38,730 nt of DNA from Pantoea conspicua (lineage in GTDB: Bacteria; Pseudomonadota; Gammaproteobacteria; Enterobacterales; Enterobacteriaceae): positions 1 through 38,730 of the forward strand of contig NZ_MLFN01000042.1 of NCBI RefSeq assembly GCF_002095315.1, written 5' to 3'. Numbering within the stretch: position 1 is the stretch's first letter; the number at the start of each line of letters is the position of its first letter. Below are positions 9,314 through 22,066 of the stretch, piece by piece. The translations under genes and the position numbers were made by a program. The notes beneath the pieces were generated by a model. It searched no databases. It was not told where the DNA came from and saw only the letters and a program-made list of their open reading frames with translations.

Positions 9314-12169
9314 TTACAATGCCGCAATCACCGCCTGCTGTTCAATCAGTTTTGCTTTTGATTGTTGCAGTTCGGCCACGCGTTCACGCTCTTTCGCCAC
9401 CACCGCTTCCGGGGCGCGGGAGACAAAGCCTTCGTTCGCCAGTTTGGTCTCGATCTTCTCGATTTCCACATCCAGCTTAACCAGCTCTTTCGCCAGACGT
9501 TCGAGCTCAGCGGTTTTATCCACCAGGTCAGCCATCGGGATCAGCAGCTCTGCGCCTTCAACGATCTTGGTCACCGAGACCGGACCTTTCTCGCCAGCGG
9601 GCAGAATGGTCAGGCTTTCCAGACGCGCCAGGCGCGACAGGAAGTTACGGTTGGCTTCCACCCGACGCAGCGCCGCCGGTGAGCAGTCGCGCAGCAGCAC
9701 GTCCAGTGGTTTGCTCAGCGCAATGTTCATCTCGGCACGAATATTACGCACCGCGACGATCGCCTGTTTCATCCACTCGATATCCGCTTTGGCTTCGGCA
9801 TCCTCTTTCGCCGCATCGTACTGCGGGAAAGGCTGCAGCATGATGGTGTCATCGCTGATGTTTTTCAGCCCTTTCACGCGCTGCCAGATGGTTTCAGTGA
9901 TAAACGGAATAATCGGGTGCGCCAGACGCAGCAAGCCTTCCAGCACGTTCACCAGCGTATGACGGGTGCCGCGCAGCTCAGATTCATTGCCGCTGTTCAT
10001 GACCGGCTTGGTCAGTTCCAGATACCAGTCACAGAACTGGTTCCAGGTGAAGTCATACAGCAGGTTGGCCGCGATATCGAAACGATAGCTATCCAGCGCC
10101 TCACGGTAGGCTTTCACCGTGCTGTTGAACTCGGTCAGAATCCAGCGATCCGCCAGCGACAGCGTCATTTCGCCACCGTTCTGGCCGCAATCCTGATCTT
10201 CGGTGTTCATCAGCACAAAGCGGCTGGCGTTCCACAGCTTGTTACAGAAGTTGCGGTAGCCTTCTAGGCGCTTCATGTCCCAGTTGATGTCGCGACCGGT
10301 TGAGGCGAGGGCGGCGAGAGTGAAACGCAGCGCATCGGTACCTGACGGCTCAATGCCGTTCGGGAACTGCTTCTCGGTGCGTTTACGGATCTTCTCAGCC
10401 AGCTGCGGCTGCATCATGTTACCGGTGCGTTTTTCCAGCAGCGCTTCCAGCGAAATACCGTCAACCATATCCAGCGGGTCAATCACGTTGCCCTTGGATT
10501 TTGACATTTTCTGGCCTTCTTCATCACGAATCAGACCGGTCATGTAGACGGTTTTGAACGGCACCTGCGGTTTGCCCTCTTCATCTTTGATGAAGTGCAT
10601 GGTCAGCATGATCATGCGGGCAATCCAGAAGAAGATGATGTCGAAGCCGCTCACCAGCACGCTGGTCGGGTGGAAGGTGCGCAGTGCTTCGGTGTTTTCC
10701 GGCCAGCCCAGGGTGGAGAAGGTCCACAGGCCCGAGGAGAACCAGGTGTCCAGCACGTCGTCATCCTGACGCAGCGCCACATCGGCGGCCAGGTTGTTCT
10801 CAGCGCGGACTTCGTCTTCGGTGCGGCCTACGTAGACGTTACCGTTGTTGTCATACCAGGCCGGGATGCGGTGACCCCACCACAGCTGACGGGAAATACA
10901 CCAGTCCTGAATATCACGCATCCAGGAGAAGTACATGTTTTCGTACTGCTTCGGCACAAACTGGATGTCGCCGTTTTCAACCGCTTCCACCGCGACTTTC
11001 GCCAGCGGGGCGGTGCGCACGTACCACTGGTCAGTCAGCATTGGCTCAATCACCACGCCACCACGGTCGCCGTAAGGTACGGTCAGGTCGTGCGGTTTGA
11101 TCTCTTCAAGCAGGCCCAGCTCATCGACAGCGGCAACAATGGCTTTACGCGCCGCGAAGCGTTCCATTTTCTGGAAAGCAGCTGGGATCTCATCGGAACA
11201 GGCATCGCTGACTTCGCCGTTAGTGTCATACACCTGGGCGCGCTCGCGAATATCACCGTCAAAGGTCAGAATGTTGATCATCGGCAGCTTATGACGACGA
11301 CCCACTTCGTAGTCGTTGAAGTCATGCGCCGGGGTGATCTTGACGCAGCCGGTGCCTTTTTCCATGTCAGCATGTTCATCGCCAACAATCGGGATCAGAC
11401 GGCCTACCAGCGGCAGCATGACAAATTTGCCAATCAGATCTTTGTAGCGCGGATCTTCCGGGTTCACCGCCACGCCGGTATCACCCAGCAGGGTTTCCGG
11501 ACGGGTGGTGGCGACCACCAGATAATCTTTACCGTCAGCGGTTTTCGCACCGTCGGCCAGTGGATAGCGGATGTGCCACATTGAGCCTTTGCTCTCGCGG
11601 TTTTCCACTTCCAGGTCAGAGATGGCGGTGCGCAGCTTCGGATCCCAGTTCACCAGGCGTTTACCACGGTAAATCAGGTTCTCTTTGTAGAGGCGGACAA
11701 ACACTTCTTTCACCGCATTGGACAGCCCTTCGTCCATGGTGAAGCGCTCGCGCTCCCAGTCAACGGAGTTGCCGAGACGGCGCATCTGACGGGTGATGGT
11801 GCCGCCGGATTCCGCTTTCCACTGCCAGATTTTGTCGATGAACGCATCACGGCCATAATCCTGGCGCGTTTTGCCCTCTTCAGCCGCAATCTTGCGTTCA
11901 ACCACCATCTGCGTGGCGATGCCCGCGTGGTCGGTACCGGCCTGCCACAGAGTATTTTTCCCCTGCATACGCTGGTAACGGATCATGGTGTCCATGATGG
12001 TTTGCTGGAAAGCGTGACCCATGTGCAAGCTACCGGTGACGTTCGGCGGCGGGATCATGATGCAAAAGCTTTCCTGGCGGGTATCGCCATTCGGTTTGAA
12101 GTAGCCCTGCTTTTCCCAATGCTCGTAAAGCGGCTGCTCGATATCTTGCGGGTTATATGTCTTTTCCAT
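9314..12169 (-). CDS. valS: Valyl-tRNA synthetase
   Basis: 951 residues, identical in length to E. coli ValRS. The class I signatures are present: HMGH (residues 49-52, in [12 protein letters not shown]) and KMSKSKG near residue 554. The editing (CP1) domain shows [19 protein letters not shown], and the C-terminal coiled-coil arm is the Lys/Glu-rich last 70 residues. The enzyme charges tRNA-Val and hydrolyses mischarged Thr-tRNA. Only five bases separate it from holC, so the two are co-transcribed. Confidence 0.98.
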   Translation of the reverse strand: MEKTYNPQDIEQPLYEHWEKQGYFKPNGDTRQESFCIMIPPPNVTGSLHMGHAFQQTIMDTMIRYQRMQGKNTLWQAGTDHAGIATQMVVERKIAAEEGKTRQDYGRDAFIDKIWQWKAESGGTITRQMRRLGNSVDWERERFTMDEGLSNAVKEVFVRLYKENLIYRGKRLVNWDPKLRTAISDLEVENRESKGSMWHIRYPLADGAKTADGKDYLVVATTRPETLLGDTGVAVNPEDPRYKDLIGKFVMLPLVGRLIPIVGDEHADMEKGTGCVKITPAHDFNDYEVGRRHKLPMINILTFDGDIRERAQVYDTNGEVSDACSDEIPAAFQKMERFAARKAIVAAVDELGLLEEIKPHDLTVPYGDRGGVVIEPMLTDQWYVRTAPLAKVAVEAVENGDIQFVPKQYENMYFSWMRDIQDWCISRQLWWGHRIPAWYDNNGNVYVGRTEDEVRAENNLAADVALRQDDDVLDTWFSSGLWTFSTLGWPENTEALRTFHPTSVLVSGFDIIFFWIARMIMLTMHFIKDEEGKPQVPFKTVYMTGLIRDEEGQKMSKSKGNVIDPLDMVDGISLEALLEKRTGNMMQPQLAEKIRKRTEKQFPNGIEPSGTDALRFTLAALASTGRDINWDMKRLEGYRNFCNKLWNASRFVLMNTEDQDCGQNGGEMTLSLADRWILTEFNSTVKAYREALDSYRFDIAANLLYDFTWNQFCDWYLELTKPVMNSGNESELRGTRHTLVNVLEGLLRLAHPIIPFITETIWQRVKGLKNISDDTIMLQPFPQYDAAKEDAEAKADIEWMKQAIVAVRNIRAEMNIALSKPLDVLLRDCSPAALRRVEANRNFLSRLARLESLTILPAGEKGPVSVTKIVEGAELLIPMADLVDKTAELERLAKELVKLDVEIEKIETKLANEGFVSRAPEAVVAKERERVAELQQSKAKLIEQQAVIAAL

Positions 12170-12174
12170 TTCTG

Positions 12175-12633
12175 CTATGTCGTTTGCGGCTGTGGCGGCG
12201 TTGCCGTATTCAATTGGAAACCAACGCTGCGGTACGCTTTATAGCGGTCGCGCGCCAGCTGTTTGAGAGATTCTTCGTAAGGAACGAAGTCTATCACTTC
12301 ATGGAAAGCAGTAGCAAAATCTGCGAACTGTGGCAGCAGGCTAATTAACAGGTCGCGTGGGGAACTGCCGCGACGCTGCGGCCAGGCCAGTTCAACCGGC
12401 GCGCCGTAGCGCGGGCCTTCACCGGCGAGGTTATGCGGCACGAAGGCGTTTGCCGGTCGTTGCCACAGTGCTTCGTCGAGACGAATCGCCTGCTGCTCAT
12501 CTTCACAGGCGATCAACACCCGCTTTCCGGCCCGCCAGCGTGTTTCCGCCAGATTGCACACCAGCGCTTCAATGGCGCTCAGGCCGTCGCTCGGTGCATC
12601 GGTTTCCAGCACGTAGAAGGTTGCGTTTTTCAT
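12175..12633 (-). CDS. holC: DNA polymerase III chi subunit
   Basis: 152 residues starting [14 protein letters not shown], close to the 147 of E. coli HolC. The typical elements [16 protein letters not shown] and [22 protein letters not shown] are present. Chi bridges the clamp loader to single-strand binding protein on the lagging strand, working with HolD (psi). It stands between pepA and valS as in E. coli, tightly coupled to valS. Confidence 0.95.
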   Translation of the reverse strand: MKNATFYVLETDAPSDGLSAIEALVCNLAETRWRAGKRVLIACEDEQQAIRLDEALWQRPANAFVPHNLAGEGPRYGAPVELAWPQRRGSSPRDLLISLLPQFADFATAFHEVIDFVPYEESLKQLARDRYKAYRSVGFQLNTATPPQPQTT

Positions 12634-12653
12634 CAGTTTGCTCGTCAGAAGAT

Positions 12654-12679
12654 CAAGGGCGGAATCTCATCCGCCCTTG
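12654..12679 (-). terminator. Hairpin between pepA and holC
   Basis: CAAGGGCGGA and TCCGCCCTTG form a ten-base-pair stem with a six-base loop in the 64-base gap. No long T run follows, so it may be a partial terminator that reduces read-through from pepA, or an mRNA stabiliser. Confidence 0.55.
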
Positions 12680-12697
12680 TAGTCAGCATTGTGGCGA

Positions 12698-14224
<1,527 letters not shown>

Positions 14225-14477
14225 TTAAAGACAACGGCCGCTGCTGCCGCTAGAATGTAGCGCGCTCATGACCCATTTATTCGTCGTGGCAGCATGACAT
14301 TCTGCCGCTGGAGGTCATAATGAATCAGGGTGACAAGATGTTGTTTTTCCACCACCCATGCGCGTTTGTCATACAATTTTAGCTACGATGACGGCCATTG
14401 ATGAAGAAAAATGGCAAATAAGCGTTGAAACTAGCGATTTTCCTGCAAAAAGACAAGTTTTCACAGGCGTACTAAGC

Positions 14478-15578
14478 GTGATCATCATTAGATATCTGGT
14501 TCGGGAAACGCTCAAAAGCCAGCTGGCTATCCTCTTCATCCTGCTATTAATCTTCTTTTGCCAGAAGTTAGTCAGGATTTTAGGAGCCGCGGTGGATGGC
14601 GAAGTGCCGACAAACCTCGTTCTGACATTGTTAGGACTCGGCGTGCCTGAAATGGCACAACTTATACTGCCCCTGAGTCTGTTTCTGGCGATCCTGATGA
14701 CGCTGGGACGACTCTACACGGAAAGTGAAATTACCGTGATGCACGCCTGCGGCCTGAGCAAGGCCGTGTTAGTCAAGGCGGCGATGGTGCTGATGCTGTT
14801 TACCTCGCTGGTGGCGGCGGTAAACGTGATCTGGCTCGGTCCCTGGTCATCCCGTTATCAGGATGAAGTGACCCAGAACGCCAAAGCCAACCCGGGTGCG
14901 GCGGCGCTGGCGGCCGGTCAGTTCCAGACCTCCAGCGATGGCAGCGCGGTGCTGTTCATTGAGGATGTCAAAGGCAACCAGTTCGGCAACGTGTTCCTGG
15001 CGCAGTTACGGCCAAAAGGCAACGCGCGACCGTCAGTGGTGCTGGCTGACAGCGGTCATATGGAACAGCATAGAGACGGTTCGCAGGTGGTGACGCTGGA
15101 TAAAGGCACCCGCTTTGAGGGCACCGCCTTGCTGCGCGACTTCCGCATCACTGACTTCACCAATTATCAGGCGATAGTGGGTTATAAAGCGGCGACGCTG
15201 GATCCGAATGATGCGGAGCAGTCGAGCTTTACCGGCCTGCTTGGCAACGATTCGCCGGCCTTCCGCGCTGAGCTGCACTGGCGTATAACGCTGGTATTCT
15301 CGGTGCTGGTGATGGCGCTGATGGTAGTGCCGCTCAGTGTGGTCAATCCACGTCAGGGCCGGGTGCTGTCGATGCTGCCTGCCATGCTGCTCTATCTGAT
15401 CTTCTTCCTGCTGCAAAGTTCGCTGAAGTCGAGCGGGGCGAAAGGGCGGCTCGATCCGGCCGTCTGGATGTGGGTGGTGAATATCGGCTACCTGCTGCTG
15501 GCGGTGCTGCTTAACCTGTGGGATACGGTGCCGATGCGTCGGGTCCGTGCCCGCTTCACACGCGGAGGATCGGTCTGA
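14478..15578 (+). CDS. lptF: Lipopolysaccharide ABC export permease LptF
   Basis: 366 residues if started at the GTG at 14478 (reads as MIIIRYLVRETLKSQL), which matches E. coli LptF exactly in length and start. In-frame codons upstream give an unconserved extension with no homologue features. Six membrane segments surround a large periplasmic beta-jellyroll domain (about residues 130-255). The coupling-helix region reads YTESEITVMHACGLSK. LptF with LptG and the LptB ATPase extracts lipopolysaccharide from the inner membrane and passes it to LptC. A TGATG overlap couples it to lptG. Confidence 0.96.
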   Translation: MIIIRYLVRETLKSQLAILFILLLIFFCQKLVRILGAAVDGEVPTNLVLTLLGLGVPEMAQLILPLSLFLAILMTLGRLYTESEITVMHACGLSKAVLVKAAMVLMLFTSLVAAVNVIWLGPWSSRYQDEVTQNAKANPGAAALAAGQFQTSSDGSAVLFIEDVKGNQFGNVFLAQLRPKGNARPSVVLADSGHMEQHRDGSQVVTLDKGTRFEGTALLRDFRITDFTNYQAIVGYKAATLDPNDAEQSSFTGLLGNDSPAFRAELHWRITLVFSVLVMALMVVPLSVVNPRQGRVLSMLPAMLLYLIFFLLQSSLKSSGAKGRLDPAVWMWVVNIGYLLLAVLLNLWDTVPMRRVRARFTRGGSV

Positions 15579-16654
15579 TGTTTCGCGTACTTGACCGCTA
15601 TATCGGCAAAACCATCTTCAATACCATCATGCTGACGCTGTTCATGCTGGTGTCGCTCTCCGGCATCATCAAGTTCGTCGATCAGCTGCGTAAAACCGGG
15701 CAGGGTAGCTACAGCGCGCTTTCCGCCGGTTACTACACCCTGCTCAGCGTGCCGAAAGATATTGAGATCTTCTTCCCGATGGCGGCGCTGCTGGGTGCGC
15801 TGCTGGGACTGGGTACGCTGGCGCAGCGCAGTGAACTGGTGGTGATGCAGGCTGCCGGTTTCACCCGCATGCAGGTGGCGTTGTCGGTGATGAAGACCGC
15901 GATTCCGCTGGTGCTGCTGACCATGGCGATTGGCGAATTTGTTGCCCCTTCAGGCGAGCAGATGGCACGTAACTACCGGGCGCAGCAATTGTATGGCGGT
16001 GCGCTGGTGTCGACGCAAAATGGCCTGTGGGCGAAAGATGACAACAGCTTCATTTTCATTGAGCGCATCAAAGGCGACAACGAAATTGATGGTGTCAGCA
16101 TCTATAGCTTTAACGATCAGCGTCGGCTGCAGAGCGTGCGTTACGCTGCGACCGCCACCTGGGATGCGGCGAAAAAGCGCTGGATTCTGTCGCAGGTGGA
16201 TGAGTCGAACCTGACCGATCCTAAGCAGATTACCGGCTCGCAAAGCCTCAGTGGCGAATGGAAAACCAACCTGACGCCAGACAAGCTGGGCGTGGTGGCA
16301 CTTGATCCGGACGCGCTGTCGATTCGCGGTCTGTATAACTACAGCAAATATCTCAGGCAGAGCGGCCAGGAGTCGGGCCGTTATCTGCTGAATATGTGGG
16401 GCAAGATCTTCCAGCCGCTGTCGGTTGCAGTGATGATGCTGATGGCGCTGTCGTTTATCTTTGGCCCACTGCGCAGCGTGTCGATGGGGGTGCGGGTGGT
16501 TACCGGCATCAGCTTCGGCTTCCTGTTCTACGTGCTGGACCAGATTTTTGGTCCGCTCAGCCTGGTTTACGGCTTGCCGCCGATTCTGGGGGCAATATTG
16601 CCGAGCTTCGCGTTCTTCGCTATCAGCTTGTTTATGCTGATCAAGCGGCGCTAA
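15578..16654 (+). CDS. lptG: Lipopolysaccharide ABC export permease LptG
   Basis: 358 residues from the ATG at 15578 (MFRVLDRYIGKTIF); E. coli LptG has 360. The start shares its A with the lptF stop codon, and a GGAGG-type ribosome site (CGGAGGAT) sits just upstream. The architecture is the same as LptF: six membrane helices, the coupling element AQRSELVVMQAAGFTRMQ, and a periplasmic jellyroll. It is the LptF partner in the LptB2FG transporter. Confidence 0.96.
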   Translation: MFRVLDRYIGKTIFNTIMLTLFMLVSLSGIIKFVDQLRKTGQGSYSALSAGYYTLLSVPKDIEIFFPMAALLGALLGLGTLAQRSELVVMQAAGFTRMQVALSVMKTAIPLVLLTMAIGEFVAPSGEQMARNYRAQQLYGGALVSTQNGLWAKDDNSFIFIERIKGDNEIDGVSIYSFNDQRRLQSVRYAATATWDAAKKRWILSQVDESNLTDPKQITGSQSLSGEWKTNLTPDKLGVVALDPDALSIRGLYNYSKYLRQSGQESGRYLLNMWGKIFQPLSVAVMMLMALSFIFGPLRSVSMGVRVVTGISFGFLFYVLDQIFGPLSLVYGLPPILGAILPSFAFFAISLFMLIKRR

Positions 16655-16669
16655 GCGAGCACCCCAACC

Positions 16670-16697
16670 AAAAAAGGCCGCGAAAGCGGCCTTTTTT
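16670..16697 (+). terminator. lptFG terminator
   Basis: AAAAAAGGCCGC and GCGGCCTTTTTT with a GAAA tetraloop form a perfect intrinsic terminator 16 bases after the lptG stop. Its symmetry lets it also serve the opposite strand after yjiN. Confidence 0.95.
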
Positions 16698-16848
16698 GTT
16701 TTTATCCTGTCGGCTCAGGGAGCATACGCCTTTCGCAAAGAGGCAAAATCGCCATCCGTGGCCGGTGATGATTTGCTGCAGGCGCAGGCTCCCATCGCCT
16801 TACGTATGAGCTCTCCGGAAACCGCTGTTTCAGCGGCGGGCAGCGGCT

Positions 16849-18147
16849 TCAGGCCACGCTATTTATCCAGTCTGACAACGCAGGCAGTGCTGCTGGCAAC
16901 TGCGATAGCAGATAGAGAATCAGACCAATGGTACCGCCCACCAGCGTGCCGTTGATGCGAATAAATTGCAGGTCTTTGCCAATATTCAGCTCGATCTGCT
17001 GCGACATCTCGCGCGCATCCCAGCTCTTGACGGTATCGCTGATATGGCGTGTCAGGAAGCCGGCAAATTCCGGCGCCACGCTGCGCGCCGCCTGTTCGAG
17101 GTGCTGGTTCATCGAGTCACGCAGCGCCGGATCGGCAGCCAGGGTTTCGCCCAGCCACAGCGCCGCGCCGCGCACTTTCTCCTGCACCCGCGAATCGTCA
17201 CTGCTGAGGTCCGCTTTCAGCCAGTTACGCATATCGTTCCACAGCTCGCCGATGTAGCGGTTAAGTGTGGCATCCTCTTTCAGCCAGCTCTTAATCACTT
17301 CGGCGCGCTCCGCCATCTCCGGGTCGGTTTGCAGTTTGACGATCAGGCGATCCACCGCCCGGTTAAAGCCGAGACGCAGTTCATGGCCCTGATCCAGTGC
17401 CACATCATCCAGCAATGAATCGACCGCATTGGCCACCAGTTCGGCGCTGTGCTCGCCCAGCCACTCGGTTGGCAACATTTTGGCTTTGATCGGATGTTCA
17501 CGCTTCAGCCAGCGCACCAGTTGCTGGGCAATAAACTCACGGGTCGAGGGTTTATGTAGCAGCAATAACAGCTGATCGATCGCCGCATCCAGCAACGCCT
17601 GATGACGGTTGTTTTTGGTCAGGCTCTCCAGCACCAGCGCACTGGTCTGCGTGAGATCAACCTTGTCGATGGCGCGATGCACCGCCCGGCGCATAAAGTT
17701 CTGAATACGCGTGTCGTCGGTCAGATCGAGGAAGCCGCGCATCACCTGCAACAGATGCCGCCCGATGCGGTCAGCATTGCCGGGCGCATTCAGCCACTGC
17801 GCCAGCAGGTGCGACGGATCGTGACGGCGTATCAGACTGAGCAGGGAATCGGTATCAAGAAACTTCTCCTGCACGAAGCGGCCGAGATTCTCACCGATAC
17901 GATCTTTGTTGCGCGGAATAATCGCGGTATGACGCGAGATAAAGGGCACCGGCACCCGGCGAAACAGCGCCACTACCGCAAACCAGTCAGCCAGCGCGCC
18001 GACCATCGCCGCTTCCGCTATCGCTTTCACGCCGCTGACCCAAAAGCCAGGCGGCAGAAACAGGGTGATGATGAAGGTGGCGGCAGCCAGTAACAGCAGC
18101 AGCAGTGCCAGACGTTTGGTCCGTTTCAGTTCGTGTTGTTTATCCAT
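16849..18147 (-). CDS. yjiN: DUF445 membrane protein YjiN
   Basis: 432 residues (about 426 in E. coli YjiN). Two hydrophobic segments at the N-terminus ([21 protein letters not shown] and [14 protein letters not shown]) are followed by a long, mostly helical soluble region and a hydrophobic segment near the C-terminus ([16 protein letters not shown]). The GALADWFAV motif is typical of DUF445. The role is unknown; an inner-membrane location is inferred from the hydrophobic segments. The gap to lptG also holds a small hairpin at 16822-16836. Confidence 0.85.
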   Translation of the reverse strand: MDKQHELKRTKRLALLLLLLAAATFIITLFLPPGFWVSGVKAIAEAAMVGALADWFAVVALFRRVPVPFISRHTAIIPRNKDRIGENLGRFVQEKFLDTDSLLSLIRRHDPSHLLAQWLNAPGNADRIGRHLLQVMRGFLDLTDDTRIQNFMRRAVHRAIDKVDLTQTSALVLESLTKNNRHQALLDAAIDQLLLLLHKPSTREFIAQQLVRWLKREHPIKAKMLPTEWLGEHSAELVANAVDSLLDDVALDQGHELRLGFNRAVDRLIVKLQTDPEMAERAEVIKSWLKEDATLNRYIGELWNDMRNWLKADLSSDDSRVQEKVRGAALWLGETLAADPALRDSMNQHLEQAARSVAPEFAGFLTRHISDTVKSWDAREMSQQIELNIGKDLQFIRINGTLVGGTIGLILYLLSQLPAALPALSDWINSVA

Positions 18148-18173
18148 ATCCCGATCTTAGCAGAGAGCGTTGT

Positions 18174-19676
18174 TCAGCGGCGACGGCCACCCAGCAGGCT
18201 GCCGAGCACGCCGCGGATAATCTGGTTAGTTATCTGTCGGGTGGCGCTTTTCGCCATGGTCTGTACCACGCCATCGTGCTTACCGCCGCGCGGTCCGGTG
18301 CGGCCAAACAGAATCTCTTTCAGGCCGCCAAGAATACCTTCATCAACCGCCACGCTGTTGCCCCTGGCGGGCGGGGCGTTGGTCTGTTCGCTGCTGGCCT
18401 GAAATCCCTGTTGCAGCCGTTCAAACGCCGATTCGCGATCGACCTCGCTGTCATATTTTCCATACAGCGGCGAGTGGTTGATCAGGCCGTTGCGTTCATC
18501 GGCGGTCACCGGGCCCATGCGCGAGCCGGGCGCAATCACCATTGCCCGCTCGACCACGGACGGGCTGCCTTTGGCATCGAGAAAAGAGATCAGGGCTTCG
18601 CCAGTGCCCAGCGCCTGAATCGCCTCCACGCTGCTGAATGCCGGGTTAGCGCGCAGGCTTTCGGCTGCCGTTTTGACCGCTTTCTGATCTTTTGGCGTAA
18701 AGGCGCGCAGGGCGTGCTGCACCCGGTTGCCAAGCTGCCCGAGTACCCGATCCGGAATGTCTGCCGGGTTCTGGGTGACGAACCAGACGCCAACGCCTTT
18801 GGAGCGGATCAGCCGCATCACCTGTTCGATTTTTTCCAGCAGCACCGGCGGCGCGTCGTTAAACAGCAGATGCGCCTCATCGAAGAAGAACACCAGCTTC
18901 GGCTTATCGGGATCGCCCGCTTCCGGCAGATGCTCATACAGCTCAGAGAGCAGCCACAGCAGGCTGGTGGCGTAGAGCTTCGGCAGCTGATAGAGCTTCT
19001 CCGCCGAGAGAATATTGATGAAGCCTTTGCCCTGATCGTCGACCCGCATCCAGTCGGCGATATCCAGCATCGGTTCACCGAAGAAATGTTCGGCACCCTG
19101 CTGCTCCAGCGACAGCAAGCCGCGCTGAATCGCCCCGACCGAGGCGCTGTTAATGTTGCCGTATTGCGTCTGGAAACTTTTGGCGTTGTCACCAATGTAT
19201 TGCGTCATGGCGCGCAGATCTTTGAAATCGAGCAACAGTAAGCCCTGATCGTCGGCGATGCGGAAAATGATCTGCAGTACGCCGCTCTGGACTTCATTAA
19301 GATTCAGTAAGCGGGCCAGCAGCAGCGGGCCGAGATCGGAGACGGTCGCCCGCACCGGATGGCCTTTTTCGCCGAAGATATCCCACAGCATCACCGGATT
19401 GCCTTGCGGCTGCCAGTCGGTAACGCCAATGCTGGCCAGCCGCTGCTGGAGTTTTTCGCTGCTCTGGCCCGCCATCGCCACACCGGTCAGATCGCCTTTC
19501 ACATCGGCCATAAACACCGGTACGCCAATCGACGAGAACGATTCTGCCAGCTTTTGCAGGGTGACGGTTTTACCGGTGCCGGTCGCGCCGGTAATCAATC
19601 CGTGGCGATTGGCCATTTGCGGTAACAGCGCAAGCTGAACGTCGGTCGTGCGGGCAATCAGTAGCGGGGAAGTCAT
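18174..19676 (-). CDS. yjgR: HerA-like / DUF853 ATPase YjgR
   Basis: 500 residues, as in E. coli YjgR. Walker A is GATGTGKT (residues 30-37) and Walker B is [12 protein letters not shown], followed by the arginine-finger-type region [10 protein letters not shown]. The protein belongs to the HerA/FtsK group of ring ATPases, but its substrate is not known. The C-terminus is glycine- and arginine-rich ([12 protein letters not shown]). It is 26 bases upstream of yjiN on the same strand, so the two may be co-transcribed. Confidence 0.9.
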   Translation of the reverse strand: MTSPLLIARTTDVQLALLPQMANRHGLITGATGTGKTVTLQKLAESFSSIGVPVFMADVKGDLTGVAMAGQSSEKLQQRLASIGVTDWQPQGNPVMLWDIFGEKGHPVRATVSDLGPLLLARLLNLNEVQSGVLQIIFRIADDQGLLLLDFKDLRAMTQYIGDNAKSFQTQYGNINSASVGAIQRGLLSLEQQGAEHFFGEPMLDIADWMRVDDQGKGFINILSAEKLYQLPKLYATSLLWLLSELYEHLPEAGDPDKPKLVFFFDEAHLLFNDAPPVLLEKIEQVMRLIRSKGVGVWFVTQNPADIPDRVLGQLGNRVQHALRAFTPKDQKAVKTAAESLRANPAFSSVEAIQALGTGEALISFLDAKGSPSVVERAMVIAPGSRMGPVTADERNGLINHSPLYGKYDSEVDRESAFERLQQGFQASSEQTNAPPARGNSVAVDEGILGGLKEILFGRTGPRGGKHDGVVQTMAKSATRQITNQIIRGVLGSLLGGRRR

Positions 19677-19790
19677 GATTTTCCACTCTCAGGCAAGGGG
19701 TTATGCCTGAAGAATAGCAAGCGGGGCGGGGTAAAGCGGAGAACTTTTCACCGAAAAGCAGGCCGTTGCCCCGCAGAGCAACGGTTCCGG

Positions 19791-21362
19791 TTACTTTTGC
19801 ACTTCCTCGAAATTGAGCAGGCTGACACCGATTCCCTGCTGTACGTTGCGGATATTGCTGCGCACCGCCACCTGGGTCGCGCCCTGCAGCATCACCACAA
19901 AGGGTGATGACTGCTGCACCTGGGTCTGTAATTGCTGGTATCGACTGCGACGTTTGACCGCATCGCTCTCGCCAGCTGCGGCACGGGTGGCGGCGCTGAG
20001 TTCAGGGATGCTCCAGCCGACGCGCCACGCCAGCGTTTTGCCGCCGCCCGGCACGTTACAGGCAAAGGCGCTGGCGTTGGTGTTGGGATCGACGTAGTCC
20101 GCGCCCCAGTAGGAGAAGATCGCCTGGAAATCGCGGCTGCGCATTTTGCTCCACAGCTCCGATTCCGCCACCGGCTGAATATCCAGATTTACCCCCGCCC
20201 TGGCAAAGCTGGCCTGCAGCGCCTGTGCCACATCGATGTAAGGAGGCTGATTGACCACCGTCAGGGCAATGTGGGTGCCCGGTTTGATGCCAGCCTGTTG
20301 CAGAATCGCCTGCGCTTTTTTCAGATCGTAATGGAACAGCGTGCTGTTCAGCGCGCCATCAAAACCGTCCGGCAGGAAGCTCTGATGAATGCGGTATTGC
20401 CCCTTTAACAGCTGATTCGCCAGGCTGTCATAATCGACCAGCCAGCGCGCCGCCTGCCACAGTGCCGGGTTGGCCAGCGCCGGTTGCTGCGGGCTTTGGG
20501 TGTTAAAGCCGAGATAGTAGATCAGGCTGGAAGGGAAGGCATCGACCCGGACATCTTTCGCGCCTTTCACGGCGGCAATCTGATCCGGCCCGAGCTGGTA
20601 GGCGACATCCACATCACCCTGCTGGATCAGCAGACGACGGGTGCCTGGCTCGGCGACCCCTTTCAGCAGCACCCGTTTCAGGTGCGGCGACTGCGTGCTG
20701 TTGGGATTGGCTTCCAGCACCAGCGCCTGTAGCGGCACAAACTGTTTGATGGCATAGGCGGCACTGCCGGCGGAATGCGTTTTCAGCCAGCTATTGCCGT
20801 AGTCGTTGTTGGCGGCATGCTGTTGCGCCAGTTTGCTGTCGACCAGCGAGGCGACCGGCGCAGTAAGCAGCCGCAGTGCCAGATCGCTGCCGATTTGAGC
20901 CGGCCAGCGCAACTCAAGCTGGTGGTCGTTAATCACCGTAAACTGCTGGTCGATGTTGTCGGGCGTCCAGCCAAATTCGCCCAGAATAAACGAGGGCGCC
21001 TTATTGAGTTTCACCGCGCGGGTTAACGAAAACACCACATCCTGGGCGGTCAGTGGATTGCCGCTGGTGAAACGGGCCTGCGGATTAAGATCAAATACCA
21101 GACTGTGCGGGGTGTTGCCCGGCTGCCAGCGACGAGCTGCCAGCGGCGATAACTGCTGAGGATCCTGATGATTCGGCTCCAGCAATGTTTGATAAATGTT
21201 ACGCAGGCTGCTGTTGCTGATGGTTTCGAAACTTTCCGCCGGATCAAAACTGATGATGCCATCGAGCGGCACCGCAATCACCAGCGTATCGGCGGGCGTG
21301 GCGGCGTACACCGGGTGAGCCAGCGCCACGGCGGTAAGCAATGAAAGAAGCGTTTTACGCAT
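19791..21362 (-). CDS. Periplasmic peptide/nickel-type ABC substrate-binding protein (family 5)
   Basis: 523 residues with a clear signal peptide (MRKTLLSLLTAVALAHPVYA, cleaved before ATPAD). The body has the SBP_bac_5 pattern: DTLVIAVPLDGIISFDPAE at the start, PLTAQDVVFSLTRAV (TAxDVxxS block) near residue 105, and DYVDPNTNASAFACN near residue 430. Such proteins deliver oligopeptides, nickel or glycosides to a membrane permease. No permease or ATPase gene lies next to it, so it is an orphan receptor or shares a distant transporter. The ligand is unknown. Confidence 0.85.
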   Translation of the reverse strand: MRKTLLSLLTAVALAHPVYAATPADTLVIAVPLDGIISFDPAESFETISNSSLRNIYQTLLEPNHQDPQQLSPLAARRWQPGNTPHSLVFDLNPQARFTSGNPLTAQDVVFSLTRAVKLNKAPSFILGEFGWTPDNIDQQFTVINDHQLELRWPAQIGSDLALRLLTAPVASLVDSKLAQQHAANNDYGNSWLKTHSAGSAAYAIKQFVPLQALVLEANPNSTQSPHLKRVLLKGVAEPGTRRLLIQQGDVDVAYQLGPDQIAAVKGAKDVRVDAFPSSLIYYLGFNTQSPQQPALANPALWQAARWLVDYDSLANQLLKGQYRIHQSFLPDGFDGALNSTLFHYDLKKAQAILQQAGIKPGTHIALTVVNQPPYIDVAQALQASFARAGVNLDIQPVAESELWSKMRSRDFQAIFSYWGADYVDPNTNASAFACNVPGGGKTLAWRVGWSIPELSAATRAAAGESDAVKRRSRYQQLQTQVQQSSPFVVMLQGATQVAVRSNIRNVQQGIGVSLLNFEEVQK

Positions 21363-22066
21363 AAAGAGTTATCCTGAGTAGTTGATTAACCTACTCTATC
21401 GGGCACCGGGAAAACTCAAAATGCCGGTTTGTTCTGAGCTTTGCACAATTATTGCCAGCCTGATTCAGGCAAATGAACATATTAAGATAGTGACCGGGCG
21501 TAATTATTATGGCGGAATTTTGCGCGTTATTTAAATAATGCCGCTTCCGCGCTGCCGATCACATTTTGCGCACTATCTGATTGTCTGACACTCAAGGTAA
21601 ATATAATGTTGCCAATAAGAATAATTCTCTTGTATGGAAGTATGATATTTTTTTATCGGTTATTCGGCGTGATGATGACCTGCCGAAAATAATAGCGTGC
21701 TGATACACGGTAAAAACCGCGATTTACCCGACGATTGTGCGGTTTTAGTATAAATTTCCTCGCTCTAAAACTTTTACCTGCCTGTAACCTTAGCGCAACA
21801 GCATGATAAATTTTCACTAAAACACAACTTAAATTCAATTTTTACATCCAGACACATCTATATCCCTAAGATTGCCAGGTTATTGACCGATAAGTTCCGT
21901 TATTCACATAAAAATTATTATACCCAGCTTGTAGGTTCTGCAGTCGTCTGTGCTGTGCGCGTTAATTCTCTTTAGTGACTGGCAATCTGCCAGCCGCTCG
22001 CGCTGTCAGCCTGGTTTATTGCATTGCGTATTAGTCGGGTATTTAGCAGATGAGAGTCGTGCGGAT
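21363..22066. other. Long AT-rich intergenic region between the binding-protein gene and the dehydrogenase operon
   Basis: About 700 bases without a convincing gene, much more AT-rich than the flanking genes. It must carry the divergent promoters of both units. An inverted repeat AAAACCGC ... GCGGTTTT at 21713-21746 is visible. A TTGACC at about 21883 followed 18 bases later by CATAAA is a possible but weak promoter for the dehydrogenase operon. No recognisable operator for a named regulator was found. Confidence 0.5.

Noticed and set aside
10595..11584. Open frame of 329 codons opposite valS
   Set aside because: It lies fully inside a certain 951-residue synthetase gene. Its product is His/Val/Gly-rich, as antisense frames of GC-rich genes often are, and has no ribosome site or domain.
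18105..19241. Open frame of 378 codons opposite yjgR
   Set aside because: It covers the coding body of yjgR, whose Walker motifs are clear. The antisense product has no domain features.
21653..21838. 61-codon minus-strand frame in the AT-rich gap
   Set aside because: No ribosome site, no protein-like composition, and AT-rich DNA easily gives such frames by chance.
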